Shown: piece after piece, positions 27,666 through 36,207 of the stretch
Numbering within the stretch: position 1 is the stretch's first letter
How the letters are laid out: each line of letters starts with the position of its first letter
Assembly: GCA_944325345.1 (NCBI GenBank)
Contig: CALUZV010000001.1
Coordinates: forward strand, 186,001-250,000
Length of the DNA stretch: 64,000 bases
Reading direction: 5' to 3'
Origin: an uncultured Parabacteroides sp.
GTDB lineage: Bacteria > Bacteroidota > Bacteroidia > Bacteroidales > Tannerellaceae
The notes under the pieces: generated by a model
What the model was told of the DNA's origin: nothing
The model's database searches: none
Seen by the model: only the letters and a program-made list of their open reading frames with translations
Translations under genes and position numbers: made by a program

Positions 27666-29084
27666 ATGAGAAAACAAATCGTATTCCTGAATCTCCTTTT
27701 CTCCGTAGCGATGTGGAACGCACAGGCTACCGTAGTGAAAGGCTCTGTCAAAAGCACGGACGGCAAGCCCGTGGAAAATGTAGTCGTTACCGATGGTTAC
27801 CGCTTTACCTCGACCAATGCCCAAGGCGAATATTCGCTGGATACCGACGAGGCCAAGAGCCGCTTCGTCTATATCTCTACGCCTTCCGACTACGAAATCA
27901 TAGCTTCGGAGGGTTGGAACCGTAGCTTTTTCCTCCCGATAAACCCATCCGACGAGGGGAAGACCTACAACTTCACCCTGACGCGGCGCGACCAACCGGC
28001 AAAGAAGTTTGTCTATCTCGCCGTCTCCGACCCGCAAGTTACCAATGAGCAGGAGCTTGCCCGCTACGCCAACGAGACGCTTGTCGATATGCAGCAGACT
28101 GCTTCCCGCTTCAAGGGGAAACAAGAAGTCTATGCCATGCTACTGGGCGACTTGGTGAACGATCGGATGGAACTCTTCGAGCCGCTCCGCAAAAGCATGG
28201 CTTCGCAAGGGATTGTTTATTCTCCGGTAATCGGGAACCACGACCATAATCAGCTTTACACGGCGCTCTCGAACCTGAAGGATGCCAAGAGTGGCTATGC
28301 CGAGGCTCGCTACGAGAGTTTCTTCGGTCCCTATAATTATTCCTTCAATGTCGGGGACATCCACATTGTCGCGCTAAAGGACATCGACTATATTAAGGAT
28401 AGAAAATACACGGAACGCTTCGGCAAGGAGCAGCTCGACTGGTTGAAAAACGACCTGAGCTATGTCGAGCCGGGTACTACGGTCTTCATCAACGTCCACG
28501 CTCCTGTCTTCAACCAGACGGACAAGGGCGGTGGCAATGCCCGCGACGCCGAGGAGTTCCGCCAAATCGTCAAAGACTACAACGTCCATGTCTTTGCCGG
28601 TCATACGCACTTCTACGAGAACAACCAAGTCGCCCCTACCCTCTATGAGCACAACATCGGTGCCGCCTGCGGTGCCTGGTGGGCTGGGCACGTCAATCGT
28701 TGCGGCGCGCCGAATGGTTATCTGGTGGTCGAGGTCGATGGAGCGAACGTGAAATGGCATTACAAGGCTACGGGTCGCCCGGCCGACTATCAACTCCGGA
28801 TTTACAAGCCTGGGGAGTTCAAATCGGAGGCCGGCTATGTCGTCGCCAACGTCTGGGACTGGGATTCCGCCTGGCGCGTGGAATGGTCGGAGGACGGGCA
28901 GAGCAAAGGCGCAATGGAACGCTTCGACGACGAGGATCAGGACTACATCGACATGCACGGCAAACCCGAAGGCTACCATACCCGCCACCTTTTCCGCTGC
29001 CAACCTTCGAGCGGTGCCAAGCAGATTGAAATCCGAGCAACCAACCGCTTCGGCGAAACGTATAAACAAACTGTAGTATTGTAA
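27666..29084 (+). CDS. Secreted calcineurin-like metallophosphoesterase
   Basis: A 472-residue exported phosphoesterase. The signal peptide (about residues 1-20) is followed by a carboxypeptidase-regulatory-like beta domain (VKGSVKSTDGKPVENVVVTDG), the metallophosphatase core (AVSDPQVTNEQE, LLGDLVNDRMELFE, PVIGNHDHNQLY, INVHAPVF, VFAGHTHFYENN) with the usual Asp, His and Asn metal ligands, and a C-terminal beta domain (YQLRIYKPGEF onward). This three-part layout is common in Bacteroidetes. The nearest -7-like box (TACTTTTA, near 27629) is imperfect. The substrate is unknown. Confidence 0.9.
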   Translation: MRKQIVFLNLLFSVAMWNAQATVVKGSVKSTDGKPVENVVVTDGYRFTSTNAQGEYSLDTDEAKSRFVYISTPSDYEIIASEGWNRSFFLPINPSDEGKTYNFTLTRRDQPAKKFVYLAVSDPQVTNEQELARYANETLVDMQQTASRFKGKQEVYAMLLGDLVNDRMELFEPLRKSMASQGIVYSPVIGNHDHNQLYTALSNLKDAKSGYAEARYESFFGPYNYSFNVGDIHIVALKDIDYIKDRKYTERFGKEQLDWLKNDLSYVEPGTTVFINVHAPVFNQTDKGGGNARDAEEFRQIVKDYNVHVFAGHTHFYENNQVAPTLYEHNIGAACGAWWAGHVNRCGAPNGYLVVEVDGANVKWHYKATGRPADYQLRIYKPGEFKSEAGYVVANVWDWDSAWRVEWSEDGQSKGAMERFDDEDQDYIDMHGKPEGYHTRHLFRCQPSSGAKQIEIRATNRFGETYKQTVVL

Positions 29085-29096
29085 ATTTTGTTTGCA

Positions 29097-29165
29097 AAAG
29101 GCTGACAGGAAGTCCATTCGCCTCTCCTAAGTGGCAGATTCCGGCACTTTCTGTCAGCTTTTTTT
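29097..29165 (+). terminator. Terminator of metallophosphoesterase gene
   Basis: GCTGACAGGAAGT pairs with ACTTTCTGTCAGC (one wobble) and is followed by seven T. Confidence 0.85.
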
Positions 29166-29189
29166 GTCGCCCGACCTCCCGTTCCGGTC

Positions 29190-29204
29190 TGGCATACCAT
29201 TTGC
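29190..29204 (+). promoter_or_regulatory. Sigma-54-type promoter for hsp20
   Basis: TGGCATACCATTTGC has the -24 GG and -12 GC exactly ten bases apart and matches the sigma-54 consensus at nearly every position. No TAnnTTTG box lies between it and the gene. The predicted start near 29217 leaves a leader of about 100 bases, with a stable GCAA-tetraloop hairpin at 29224-29241. Confidence 0.55.
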
Positions 29205-29316
29205 ACAATAGGTGGGCGAACGGCGGTTCCGCAAGGGACCGAGTTCAGAAGTAATTGATTAAATAACAACGCGAGGGCGTAAAAACCCGAGCATAAAAGA
29301 ATAGGAGATTTAGATT

Positions 29317-29748
29317 ATGACACCGATGAGAAGAAATCAGAACTGGTTACCGAGTATCTTTAATGACTTTTTCGATAACGATTGGATGGAAAGAGCTAAC
29401 GCAACTGCTCCGGCTATCAACGTAATTGAAAACGAAAAGGACTACCAAATCGAATTGGCCGCCCCGGGTATGACGAAGGATGACTTCACCGTCAAATTGG
29501 ACGAGGACAACAACTTGGTCATCACCATGGAGAAGAAAAACGAGTCGAAGGACGAGGATAAGAAGAACGGCCGCTATCTGCGCCGCGAATTCTCTTACTC
29601 GAAGTTCCAGCAGACGATGATTTTGCCTGACGACGTTGAGAAGGACAAGATCTCAGCTTCCGTCGAGCACGGTGTCTTGACTATCGACCTGCCGAAGATG
29701 ACGCAGGAAGAGGTCAAGAAAGCCGAACGCCATATCGACATTAAGTAA
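29317..29748 (+). CDS. Small heat-shock protein Hsp20
   Basis: A 143-residue alpha-crystallin-type chaperone that holds unfolding proteins. The short N-terminal arm (NWLPSIFNDFFDNDWME) is typical. The crystallin domain spans about residues 35-130 (INVIENEKDYQIELAAPGM, LRREFSYSKFQQTMILPDDV, ASVEHGVLTIDLPK). The usual C-terminal IxI anchor is not clear; the end reads HIDIK, which may serve. It is a single-gene unit with a sigma-54-like promoter, which is unusual for this family, and a palindromic repeat behind it. Confidence 0.95.
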   Translation: MTPMRRNQNWLPSIFNDFFDNDWMERANATAPAINVIENEKDYQIELAAPGMTKDDFTVKLDEDNNLVITMEKKNESKDEDKKNGRYLRREFSYSKFQQTMILPDDVEKDKISASVEHGVLTIDLPKMTQEEVKKAERHIDIK

Positions 29749-29765
29749 CCACGCGTAGATAAACT

Positions 29766-29837
29766 GAGGCACGGATTACGCGGATTTCACGGATAAGTTT
29801 TCAAGCTCGTCCGTGTAATCCGTGAAATCCGTGCCTC
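29766..29837. repeat. REP-like palindrome between hsp20 and nucleoside-gate gene
   Basis: Arms GAGGCACGGATT... and ...AATCCGTGCCTC are built from CGGATTnCn blocks. A run of eight T follows on the plus strand. It lies between convergent genes and probably terminates transcription in both directions. Confidence 0.8.
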
Positions 29838-29849
29838 TTTTTTTATTCT

Positions 29850-31082
29850 CTATCCGAAGAACAGGTATCCGACGAATATCGCCGTCAATGCCCCTGCCAG
29901 GTCTGCCAGCAGCGAGCACCCCACGGTGTACCTCGTCTTCCGTATCCCCACACTCCCGTAATAGAGCGCGACCACGTAGAGCGTCGTATCCGCCGAGCCT
30001 TGGACAATCGACGCCAAGCGTCCCACGAACGAGTCTGCCCCGTAGGTATTCATCGCGTCGAGCATCATGCCCCGCGCCCCGCTCCCGCTCAGCGGCTTCA
30101 TCAGGATGGTGGGCAGGGCTTCGACGAAGCGGCTGTCTATCCCCACCGCCTCTACGCCGAGGCGCACGCCGTCTATCAGGAAGTCCATCGCCCCCGACGC
30201 ACGAAATACGCCGACCCCCACCAGCACCGCCACCAGGTACGGGATGATGCCGACGGCCGTCCGGAACCCGTCTTTCGCCCCCTCGATGAAGCAATCATAT
30301 ACATTTATCTTCTTGCGCACGCCACTCACGATGAATCCGCAGATAATCGTAAAGAGCAACGTATTCGCGAACAGTGTCGAGTAGAGCGACGCCTTCTCCT
30401 CCGGCAACGCGCGGAAGAGGAAGACGACGCCGACTATGAACAAGATTGCCCCCCCGAAAAAGAGGAGGAGATTTTTCTGAAATATATTTATCCGCTGCTT
30501 GAAGCAGACGGCCAATATCGCTACCAGCGTGCTCGCGAACGTCGCCAACATGATGGGCAGAAACACGTCGGAGGGATTCGCCGCCCCGAGCTGCGCCCGA
30601 TACATCATGATGGTTACGGGGATAAGCGTCAGCCCCGACGCATTGATGCAGAGGAACATCACCATCGCGTCCGTCGCCGTGTCTTTCTCGCGGTTCAGCT
30701 CCTGCAGCTCTTGCATCGCCTTCAGACCCATCGGCGTCGCGGCGTTGTCGAGTCCGAGGAGGTTCGCCGAGAAGTTCATGAATATCGCCCCTGTCGCCGG
30801 GTGCCCCGCCGGTATGCCGGGGAAAAGCTTGCTGAAGACCGGGGCCGCCAGCCGCGCAAACGCCTGCACCACGCCCCCGCGCTCACCTATCTTCATAATG
30901 CCCATCCAGAGCGCCAACACGCCCGTCAGCCCCAGCGATATCTCGAAACCCGTCTTTGCCGAGGCAAACGTCGCATTGATTATCTCGTTGAATATCTCCA
31001 CGTCGCCCGCCAGCACCAGCCGCCCCGCCGCCACCACAAAGGCGACGAGGAAGAACCCTATCCATATATAGTTCAATACCAT
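29850..31082 (-). CDS. Nucleoside-gate (SpmA-SpmB fusion) membrane protein
   Basis: A 410-residue inner-membrane protein with about ten hydrophobic segments. It joins two nucleoside-recognition ('Gate') halves that are separate SpmA and SpmB proteins in Bacillus: the first with FMNFSANLLGLDNAATPMGLK in its core, the second with LPTILMKPLSGSGARGMMLDA and SIVQGSADTTLYVVALYYG. Fused forms are common in Bacteroidetes. The transported compound is not known and the spore link does not apply here. A REP palindrome lies at each end of the gene. Confidence 0.88.
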   Translation of the reverse strand: MVLNYIWIGFFLVAFVVAAGRLVLAGDVEIFNEIINATFASAKTGFEISLGLTGVLALWMGIMKIGERGGVVQAFARLAAPVFSKLFPGIPAGHPATGAIFMNFSANLLGLDNAATPMGLKAMQELQELNREKDTATDAMVMFLCINASGLTLIPVTIMMYRAQLGAANPSDVFLPIMLATFASTLVAILAVCFKQRINIFQKNLLLFFGGAILFIVGVVFLFRALPEEKASLYSTLFANTLLFTIICGFIVSGVRKKINVYDCFIEGAKDGFRTAVGIIPYLVAVLVGVGVFRASGAMDFLIDGVRLGVEAVGIDSRFVEALPTILMKPLSGSGARGMMLDAMNTYGADSFVGRLASIVQGSADTTLYVVALYYGSVGIRKTRYTVGCSLLADLAGALTAIFVGYLFFG

Positions 31083-31130
31083 GACACTGTTTTTATTCTT
31101 TTTTTATACAAATACATACAACTTCTTTTT

Positions 31131-31208
31131 AGACGCGGATGACGCGGATGACACGGATTCAGAGTTTCACACGAAAAAAATCCGCGTCATCCGTGTCATC
31201 CGCGTCTC
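31131..31208. repeat. REP-like palindrome before nucleoside-gate gene
   Basis: Left arm GACGCGGATGACGCGGATG and right arm built from TCCGCGTCAT blocks, with an A-rich loop. It begins directly after the stop codon of the leftward DUF6261-like gene and probably serves as its terminator. Confidence 0.8.
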
Positions 31209-31910
31209 CTATTCGTCCTTGTCCTTCATCGACGCAATCAGCCCGTTCACCTGCTCGATAAACCGCGTTACCGCCTCGCTGGGAGCGGCGATGGCAAAGG
31301 CATTGACCACCTGCGTGATGCGCAGATAGAGCAGCCGTGCCGCCGCGCGCGTGGGCCGCGACTTGATGTCAGACAGTTCGAGGCGCTCGCCCTCCTCCGC
31401 CGCCTTCGCCCGGAACGCCACATCAAACCGCTCGTTGGCCGTCCGGAGCGCCGCAATCTCCTCCTCGAGGTGAAGCTCCGCCGCCATCGCGAGGTTCTCC
31501 GCGTCGTCAAAGCGGGCCAGCATCGACCGGGTTTCCGCCGACTGCTTCGTCAGCTCGTGATGCGCCAAGCCCTTGAAGCCCGACAGCACCGGTTTCAGAT
31601 GCAACGCCGCGCGACGTTTCCGCTCCAGCGGATTAGTCAGGTTCGTGCGCACCGTGTTCATGATGACCCCGATGAGGCGGTCGCGCTCGGCATCGGCGGC
31701 GCGCAGTTCAGCGGTGCTGGTGTAAGCCTTCGAGCGCTTCACGATACGGCTAAGCAATTTCGCCTGCTCCTCGTACGGCCCGACGAGGTCGGACACGTGG
31801 AGCGCCTCGGGCGTCGCCTCGCGGATGCGCTGGAGCACCATGTTGTGGAAGGACGACGTCGAGCCCAAGCTCAAGTGCGTGAGGGCAAATTTGCGTATCT
31901 GTTTCGTCAT
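31209..31910 (-). CDS. DUF6261-like helical protein (copy 1)
   Basis: A 233-residue soluble protein with no signal peptide, predicted to be almost all helix. The start IRKFALTHLSLGSTSSFHNMV matches the LxxLxnxexxxF opening of DUF6261-like proteins of Bacteroidales. The middle has LRAADAERDRLIGVI, corresponding to LDAQRDKFWRLL and CDAQRDKAWRTS in the other two copies, and the end has RFIEQVNGLIA, matching FIDEVNAQA and FIKEVNAKM. Function is unknown. Its upstream region holds a 42-bp-period array, as in the other copies, but the promoter is weak (GATATTTG near 31956). A REP palindrome follows. Confidence 0.7.
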   Translation of the reverse strand: MTKQIRKFALTHLSLGSTSSFHNMVLQRIREATPEALHVSDLVGPYEEQAKLLSRIVKRSKAYTSTAELRAADAERDRLIGVIMNTVRTNLTNPLERKRRAALHLKPVLSGFKGLAHHELTKQSAETRSMLARFDDAENLAMAAELHLEEEIAALRTANERFDVAFRAKAAEEGERLELSDIKSRPTRAAARLLYLRITQVVNAFAIAAPSEAVTRFIEQVNGLIASMKDKDE

Positions 31911-31950
31911 GCGGTACTACATTTAGAGAAAGCAGTCGATTACCGATGCA

Positions 31951-32118
31951 AATATCCGAATATTCCCTTGAAAAACCTAAATTTTTTACCTTAATATCTA
32001 TATATACAGCTAAAAAACCTTGATTGCTCACTAAAAAATCCGGGTATAGCCTATATCAACTTAGGTTGCTAACCTCAATATCCGGATATTGACGTTGACA
32101 ACCGGCTTGTGAGAGACA
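31951..32118. repeat. 42-bp period array upstream of DUF6261-like copy 1
   Basis: The core AATATCCG recurs at 31951, 31993 (AATATCTA), 32035 (AAAATCCG) and 32077, exactly 42 bp apart. Other columns agree as well: AAC stands at unit position 24-26 in all four units, AAAAACCT at 21-28 in the first two, and TTGCT at 32-36 in units two and three. CAATATCCGGATATTG (32076-32091) is a perfect palindrome, and unit three holds AGGTT/AACCT. It is more worn than the other arrays. The 31911-32282 gap otherwise holds only a REP element. Confidence 0.65.
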
Positions 32119-32143
32119 CAGAAGCCCATCAGGAGCAAAAAAA

Positions 32144-32261
32144 GAGACGCGGATGACACGGATGACGCGGATTTGAAGAGAGAATCAAAATCTGTGGGAT
32201 CCACGTAATCCGTGCCTAATACTTTTCCGGAATCCGCGCAATCCGCGTCATCCGCGTCCCT
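32144..32261. repeat. REP-like compound palindrome after esterase gene
   Basis: Left blocks GAGACGCGGATGACACGG and right blocks AATCCGCGTCATCCGCGTC flank a second, partial copy (CACGTAATCCGTGCCT). It lies past the 3' end of the leftward esterase gene and is followed by TTTTTT on the plus strand. Confidence 0.75.
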
Positions 32262-32282
32262 AATTTTTTCACCCGTGTCCGC

Positions 32283-33089
32283 CTACCTGCGAAGGTGCGC
32301 CTTGATAAATTCCCGCGTAACCGCGAAGCCGGGCAACGCCATCGAGCCGTGGTCGAAGCCGTCGAACTCGTAGAGCGTAACGTCGGGGTGGCCGACGAGC
32401 TTCATCATGCGCCAGAAATAGGCCGTCTCCTCGTAGCGCCCGTAAAGCTCCTTCTCGCGGTCGCCGGAGAGGATGAGCATCGGCGGGCAATCTCGGCGGA
32501 CATGGAACAGCGGGGCGGTGCGGTCTATCGTCGGCTGCAGCGGCTGGATGCTCTGGGCGCGGCGCGTCTCGAAATGCGTGATGACCTGCCCGCTGAAAGG
32601 GATGACGCCCGCGAGACTGTCGGCGTCCACGCCATAGCCCCCGAGCCACGACTTGTCCAGAGCGAGCATATTCACCAGATAGCCCCCGGCGGAATGGCCG
32701 GCGATGAAGACCTGCGTCGGGTCGCCGCCGAACTGCGCGATGTGGCGGACGGTCCAGGCGACGGCAGCCGCCGCGTCGTCGATAATCTCGGTCGTCGCCA
32801 CCTGCGGGGAGAGGCGGTACTCGACACCGACGACGATGAGGCCGTCGTGCATCAAGTCGCGCGGCACCTCACGCCGTCCCCCCGTCAGCCCACCGCCGTG
32901 GAACCAGACCAGGACGGGGGCAGAGGTAGCTCCCTCGGGGCGGGCAATGTCCAGGACGCACATCGAGTCGGCGTAGGCACCGAGGTGCTGCGGGCGATAG
33001 TATATCCCGCGCTCGAAAACGTAGTCCTCCGCCCGTGTCGCGAAGACCGCGAGCAGGAGGAAAAAGGAAAGGAAAAATGATTTGTACAT
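32283..33089 (-). CDS. Secreted alpha/beta-hydrolase (esterase)
   Basis: A 268-residue exported serine hydrolase. A signal peptide (MYKSFFLSFFLLLAVFATRA) is followed by an oxyanion loop LVWFHGGGLTGG, the nucleophile elbow GHSAGGYL, an acidic residue in ILSGDREKELYG and His in FDGFDHGSM. This fits the hormone-sensitive-lipase/BD-FAE group, which includes carbohydrate acetyl and feruloyl esterases. It has its own promoter, divergent from the lipoprotein gene. The substrate is open. Confidence 0.88.
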   Translation of the reverse strand: MYKSFFLSFFLLLAVFATRAEDYVFERGIYYRPQHLGAYADSMCVLDIARPEGATSAPVLVWFHGGGLTGGRREVPRDLMHDGLIVVGVEYRLSPQVATTEIIDDAAAAVAWTVRHIAQFGGDPTQVFIAGHSAGGYLVNMLALDKSWLGGYGVDADSLAGVIPFSGQVITHFETRRAQSIQPLQPTIDRTAPLFHVRRDCPPMLILSGDREKELYGRYEETAYFWRMMKLVGHPDVTLYEFDGFDHGSMALPGFAVTREFIKAHLRR

Positions 33090-33123
33090 ATCTATTGTTA
33101 TTTAAAAAATTCTCCGAGAAATG

Positions 33124-33131
33124 CAAAGATA
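33124..33131 (-). promoter_or_regulatory. Bacteroidetes -7 element (TATCTTTG) for esterase
   Basis: TAnnTTTG on the minus strand, 35 bp ahead of the esterase start. Confidence 0.6.
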
Positions 33132-33152
33132 CCGGATTAGCGGAGAAATCTG

Positions 33153-33160
33153 TACCTTTG
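33153..33160 (+). promoter_or_regulatory. Bacteroidetes -7 element (TACCTTTG) for lipoprotein
   Basis: Perfect TAnnTTTG, 21 bp ahead of the lipoprotein ATG; divergent pair with the esterase promoter. Confidence 0.6.
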
Positions 33161-33180
33161 CAGGCAAAATAAGAAAGATA

Positions 33181-33702
33181 ATGGGAATTAAAAAGCTTTT
33201 AATGATTGTGGGCATCGGGAGCGCGGCGATGGCGTGCTCCGACGACGAAGTGCCTATCGCGAACCCGGAGGATTTCGAGCCGCTCACCATTTCCTTTATC
33301 CTCTACGGCGACGGGGAAGACCTGTTGAATCCCGCGAGCACGGGCAATGTCTTGCAGGATTCTCTCTACATTGTTTATAATGGCGACCGTTTCGTATGCG
33401 ATTTGAGCGCGGCAGACACGACGTTCGAGAACGACGGTTCGGGGAAACCCGAAATCCGTTACGTGTACAATGTCGAGGGACAGTTTTACCGCGTTTTCTT
33501 TGGGAGCTTCAACCCGGCCGGTGAATACAAGGGCGAACGCCTCGTGCTGCACTGGGGCGAGGGGCGGACGAATGAGTATTCCTTTTCCGCATTCGTGGTT
33601 TGGAACGGGGACGAGGCCGTCCCGCATTACCAGTTCTCGACAATCCCATTCGACGGGGTCATGCAAGCATCGGCTACCGTCAGCGAAATAATAGAAAAAT
33701 AA
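33181..33702 (+). CDS. Hypothetical lipoprotein
   Basis: A 173-residue exported lipoprotein that I do not recognise. The start is placed after the promoter, at MGIKKLLMIVGIGSAAMACS, which gives a good lipobox (AAMAC). The mature part is beta-rich and acidic, with SFILYGDGEDLLNPASTG, a hydrophobic YIVYNGDRFVC stretch and FRVFFG-like strands. It resembles the small Ig-like surface lipoproteins of Bacteroidales. It is followed 27 bp later by ybeY. No function is proposed. Confidence 0.75.
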   Translation: MGIKKLLMIVGIGSAAMACSDDEVPIANPEDFEPLTISFILYGDGEDLLNPASTGNVLQDSLYIVYNGDRFVCDLSAADTTFENDGSGKPEIRYVYNVEGQFYRVFFGSFNPAGEYKGERLVLHWGEGRTNEYSFSAFVVWNGDEAVPHYQFSTIPFDGVMQASATVSEIIEK

Positions 33703-33729
33703 TTTTCCAGAATAAATAGCGAACTCAAC

Positions 33730-34164
33730 ATGACAATAAATTTCTACGCTGAAGACGCGCCCATGCCCAGCATCCGCGAGGAGCAGGTGCGCGAATGGAT
33801 TCACCGGGTGGCCGAGGACTACGGGAAGAAGGTGGGCGACATCAGCTATATCTTCTGCTCGGACGAGAAGATTCTCGAGGTGAACCGGCAGTTCCTGCAA
33901 CATGATTATTATACCGACATCATCACGTTCGACTACACGAGCGGGAAGAAGATAGCGGGCGACATCTTCATCAGCCTCGACACGGTGCGGACGAACGCCG
34001 AGAAGTTCGAGACGGAGTACGACGAGGAGCTGCACCGCACGATTATCCACGGCATCCTCCACCTCTGTGGAATCAACGACAAGGGACCGGGAGAGCGCGA
34101 GGTGATGGAGGCGTGCGAGAATCGCGCGCTGGCGCTGCTTTCTCAATTGAGAATGGACAATTAA
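33730..34164 (+). CDS. ybeY: Endoribonuclease YbeY
   Basis: A 144-residue zinc metalloprotein needed for 16S rRNA 3'-end maturation and ribosome quality control. HRTIIHGILHLCGINDKG carries the HGxLHLxGxD zinc motif, and DIITFDYTSGKKIAGDIFISLDTV is the conserved core. Its last six residues (QLRMDN) and stop codon fall inside an AATTGxxAATT-type repeat, so the C-terminus seems to have been recast by repeat insertion. mnmG follows on the same strand. Confidence 0.95.
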   Translation: MTINFYAEDAPMPSIREEQVREWIHRVAEDYGKKVGDISYIFCSDEKILEVNRQFLQHDYYTDIITFDYTSGKKIAGDIFISLDTVRTNAEKFETEYDEELHRTIIHGILHLCGINDKGPGEREVMEACENRALALLSQLRMDN

Positions 34165-34225
34165 CAATGGACAATTAATAGAAGACACTTTGAATTGTCA
34201 ATTGTCAATTCTCAATTGTCAATTC
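34145..34225. repeat. AATTGTCAATT-type repeat cluster between ybeY and mnmG
   Basis: Copies of GGACAATTAA on the left face copies of GAATTGTCAATTGTCAATTC on the right. The two sets are inverted with respect to each other, so the transcript could fold. Related GACAATGGACAATTAA copies lie at 52691-52716. Confidence 0.65.
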
Positions 34226-34245
34226 AAAACATCTCAACAAAGGTT

Positions 34246-36123
34246 ATGAAGTTTGAATACGACGTAATAGTGGTCGGCGCAGGACACGCCGGATGTGAAG
34301 CGGCGGCGGCGGCAGCCAACCTCGGCTCGCGCACGCTGCTTGTAACGATGGATATGAACAAAATCGCGCAGATGAGTTGCAACCCGGCGGTCGGGGGCAT
34401 TGCCAAGGGGCAAATCGTCCGCGAGATCGACGCCCTCGGCGGGCAGATGGGGATTGTAACGGACCGCACGGCTATCCAGTTCCGGATGCTGAACCGGAGC
34501 AAGGGACCGGCGATGTGGAGTCCCCGCGCACAGAGCGACCGCGCACGCTTCATCCAGTGCTGGCGCGGCATCTTGGAGAATACCCCGAACCTCTCGATAT
34601 GGCAGGACATGGTAACGGCGATACTCACCGACGGAGAACGGGCAACGGGCGTCCGGACGAGCTTGGGCGTGGAGTTTCACGCCGGGGCGGTCGTCCTCAC
34701 GAACGGTACCTTCCTGAACGGGCTGATGCATATCGGCCGGACGCAAATCCACGGCGGACGCATCGCTGAACCGGCCGCGACGGGACTGACGGAGCAACTC
34801 GTCTCGCTGGGCTTCCGCGCCGACAGGATGAAGACCGGAACGCCGGTGCGTATCGATGCCCGCAGCGTGCACTTCGACGAGATGGAGGTGCAGCCCGGGG
34901 AAGACGACTTCCACAAGTTCTCCTATCTGGACAATGTGCAGCGCGAGTTGCCGCAGCGGTGCTGCTGGACATGCTTTACCAACGAACGCTGCCACGAAAT
35001 CCTTCGCGAAGGTCTCCCCGACTCGCCGCTCTACAACGGGCAGATCAAAAGTATCGGGCCGCGCTACTGCCCCAGCATCGAGACGAAGATTGTTACTTTC
35101 GCGGACAAGACCCAGCACCAATTATTCCTCGAGCCTGAAGGGGTGGACACGACCGAGCTTTACTTGAACGGCTTTTCTTCGTCGCTGCCCTTGGACGTGC
35201 AGTTGCGGGCGCTCGAGGCCATCCCCGCCTTCCGCGACGTACAGATATTCCGGCCCGGCTATGCTATCGAGTACGACTTCTTCGACCCGACGCAGCTCAA
35301 CCATACGCTCGAGACGAAGCGCATCCGGAATCTTTTCTTCGCCGGACAAATCAACGGGACGACCGGCTACGAGGAAGCGGGCGGACAAGGACTCGTTGCC
35401 GGCATCAACGCACATATTAATTGCCACGGCGGAGAGCCGTTCGTCCTCGGACGGGATGAAGCGTACATCGGCGTCCTCATCGACGACCTCGTTACAAAGG
35501 GCGTGGACGAACCCTACCGGATGTTCACCTCCCGCGCGGAATACCGCATCCTCCTCCGGCAGGACGACGCGGACATGCGTTTGACCGAACGCTCCTACAA
35601 GCTCGGGTTGGCTACAGCCCACCGCCGCGACCTCCTCGAAGAAAAGCGGGCGAGCCGCGATGCACTAATCGACTTCTGCGCGAACTACAGCGTCAAGCCC
35701 CAATACCTGAACGCAGGCTTGGAACAGCTCGGGACGACACCCCTCGCCCACGGCTGCAAGTTGGAGACACTCGTGCTCCGGCCCCAGCTGACGTTGGAAA
35801 ATCTTTCCACGCTCATCCCCGCCCTCAGGGAGGCGCTGGACAAAGTACCCGTCTCGCGGCACGAGGAGATTATCGAGGCGGCGGAGATTCTCATCAAGTA
35901 TAGCGGGTACATCAAGCGGGAGCAACTCATCGCGGACAAGATTGGCCGGCTCGAGAATATACGCATTCGGGGCAAGTTCGACTACAACTCCATCCAGAGC
36001 TTATCGACGGAGGCGCGGCAGAAGCTGACCCGTATCGACCCGGAGACGATAGCCCAGGCAAGCCGAATTCCCGGCATATCCCCAAGCGACATCAACATCT
36101 TGCTGGTGCTGCTCGGGCGATAG
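34246..36123 (+). CDS. mnmG: tRNA uridine-5-carboxymethylaminomethyl synthase MnmG
   Basis: A 625-residue FAD protein that works with MnmE to modify the wobble uridine of several tRNAs. MKFEYDVIVVGAGHAGCEAA is the expected N-terminal FAD fold, so the start was placed there rather than 17 codons upstream. Further marks are MSCNPAVGGIAKGQIVREID, MLNRSKGPAMWSPRAQ, TGTPVRID, CPSIETKIVTF, GYAIEYDF, FFAGQINGTTGYEEAGGQGL and MFTSRAEYRILLRQDDAD. The two Cys of the CWTCFTN segment are also present. Length is normal. A perfect parS site lies nine bases past the stop, as near gidA in many bacterial genomes. Confidence 0.97.
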   Translation: MKFEYDVIVVGAGHAGCEAAAAAANLGSRTLLVTMDMNKIAQMSCNPAVGGIAKGQIVREIDALGGQMGIVTDRTAIQFRMLNRSKGPAMWSPRAQSDRARFIQCWRGILENTPNLSIWQDMVTAILTDGERATGVRTSLGVEFHAGAVVLTNGTFLNGLMHIGRTQIHGGRIAEPAATGLTEQLVSLGFRADRMKTGTPVRIDARSVHFDEMEVQPGEDDFHKFSYLDNVQRELPQRCCWTCFTNERCHEILREGLPDSPLYNGQIKSIGPRYCPSIETKIVTFADKTQHQLFLEPEGVDTTELYLNGFSSSLPLDVQLRALEAIPAFRDVQIFRPGYAIEYDFFDPTQLNHTLETKRIRNLFFAGQINGTTGYEEAGGQGLVAGINAHINCHGGEPFVLGRDEAYIGVLIDDLVTKGVDEPYRMFTSRAEYRILLRQDDADMRLTERSYKLGLATAHRRDLLEEKRASRDALIDFCANYSVKPQYLNAGLEQLGTTPLAHGCKLETLVLRPQLTLENLSTLIPALREALDKVPVSRHEEIIEAAEILIKYSGYIKREQLIADKIGRLENIRIRGKFDYNSIQSLSTEARQKLTRIDPETIAQASRIPGISPSDINILLVLLGR

Positions 36124-36131
36124 AGGCTAAA

Positions 36132-36147
36132 TGTTTCACGTGAAACA
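36132..36147. promoter_or_regulatory. parS: parS centromere site (perfect consensus)
   Basis: TGTTTCACGTGAAACA is identical to the 16-bp palindromic parS consensus bound by ParB in chromosome segregation. It lies between mnmG and uvrC. parA and parB are not in the window. Such sites usually cluster in the origin-proximal part of the chromosome, so this region may be near oriC. Confidence 0.85.
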
Positions 36148-36207
36148 TTACTTTAATGAATCAGCATAAAAGATTGATACAAGGAATAGAAGAAGAGCAA
36201 AAACAAG

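Noticed and set aside
30000..31142. Long plus-strand frame opposite the SpmA-SpmB fusion
   Set aside because: Arg/His-rich antisense shadow of a strongly conserved membrane protein.
34234..35622. Minus-strand frames opposite mnmG
   Set aside because: mnmG is intact with all family motifs; these are shadows.
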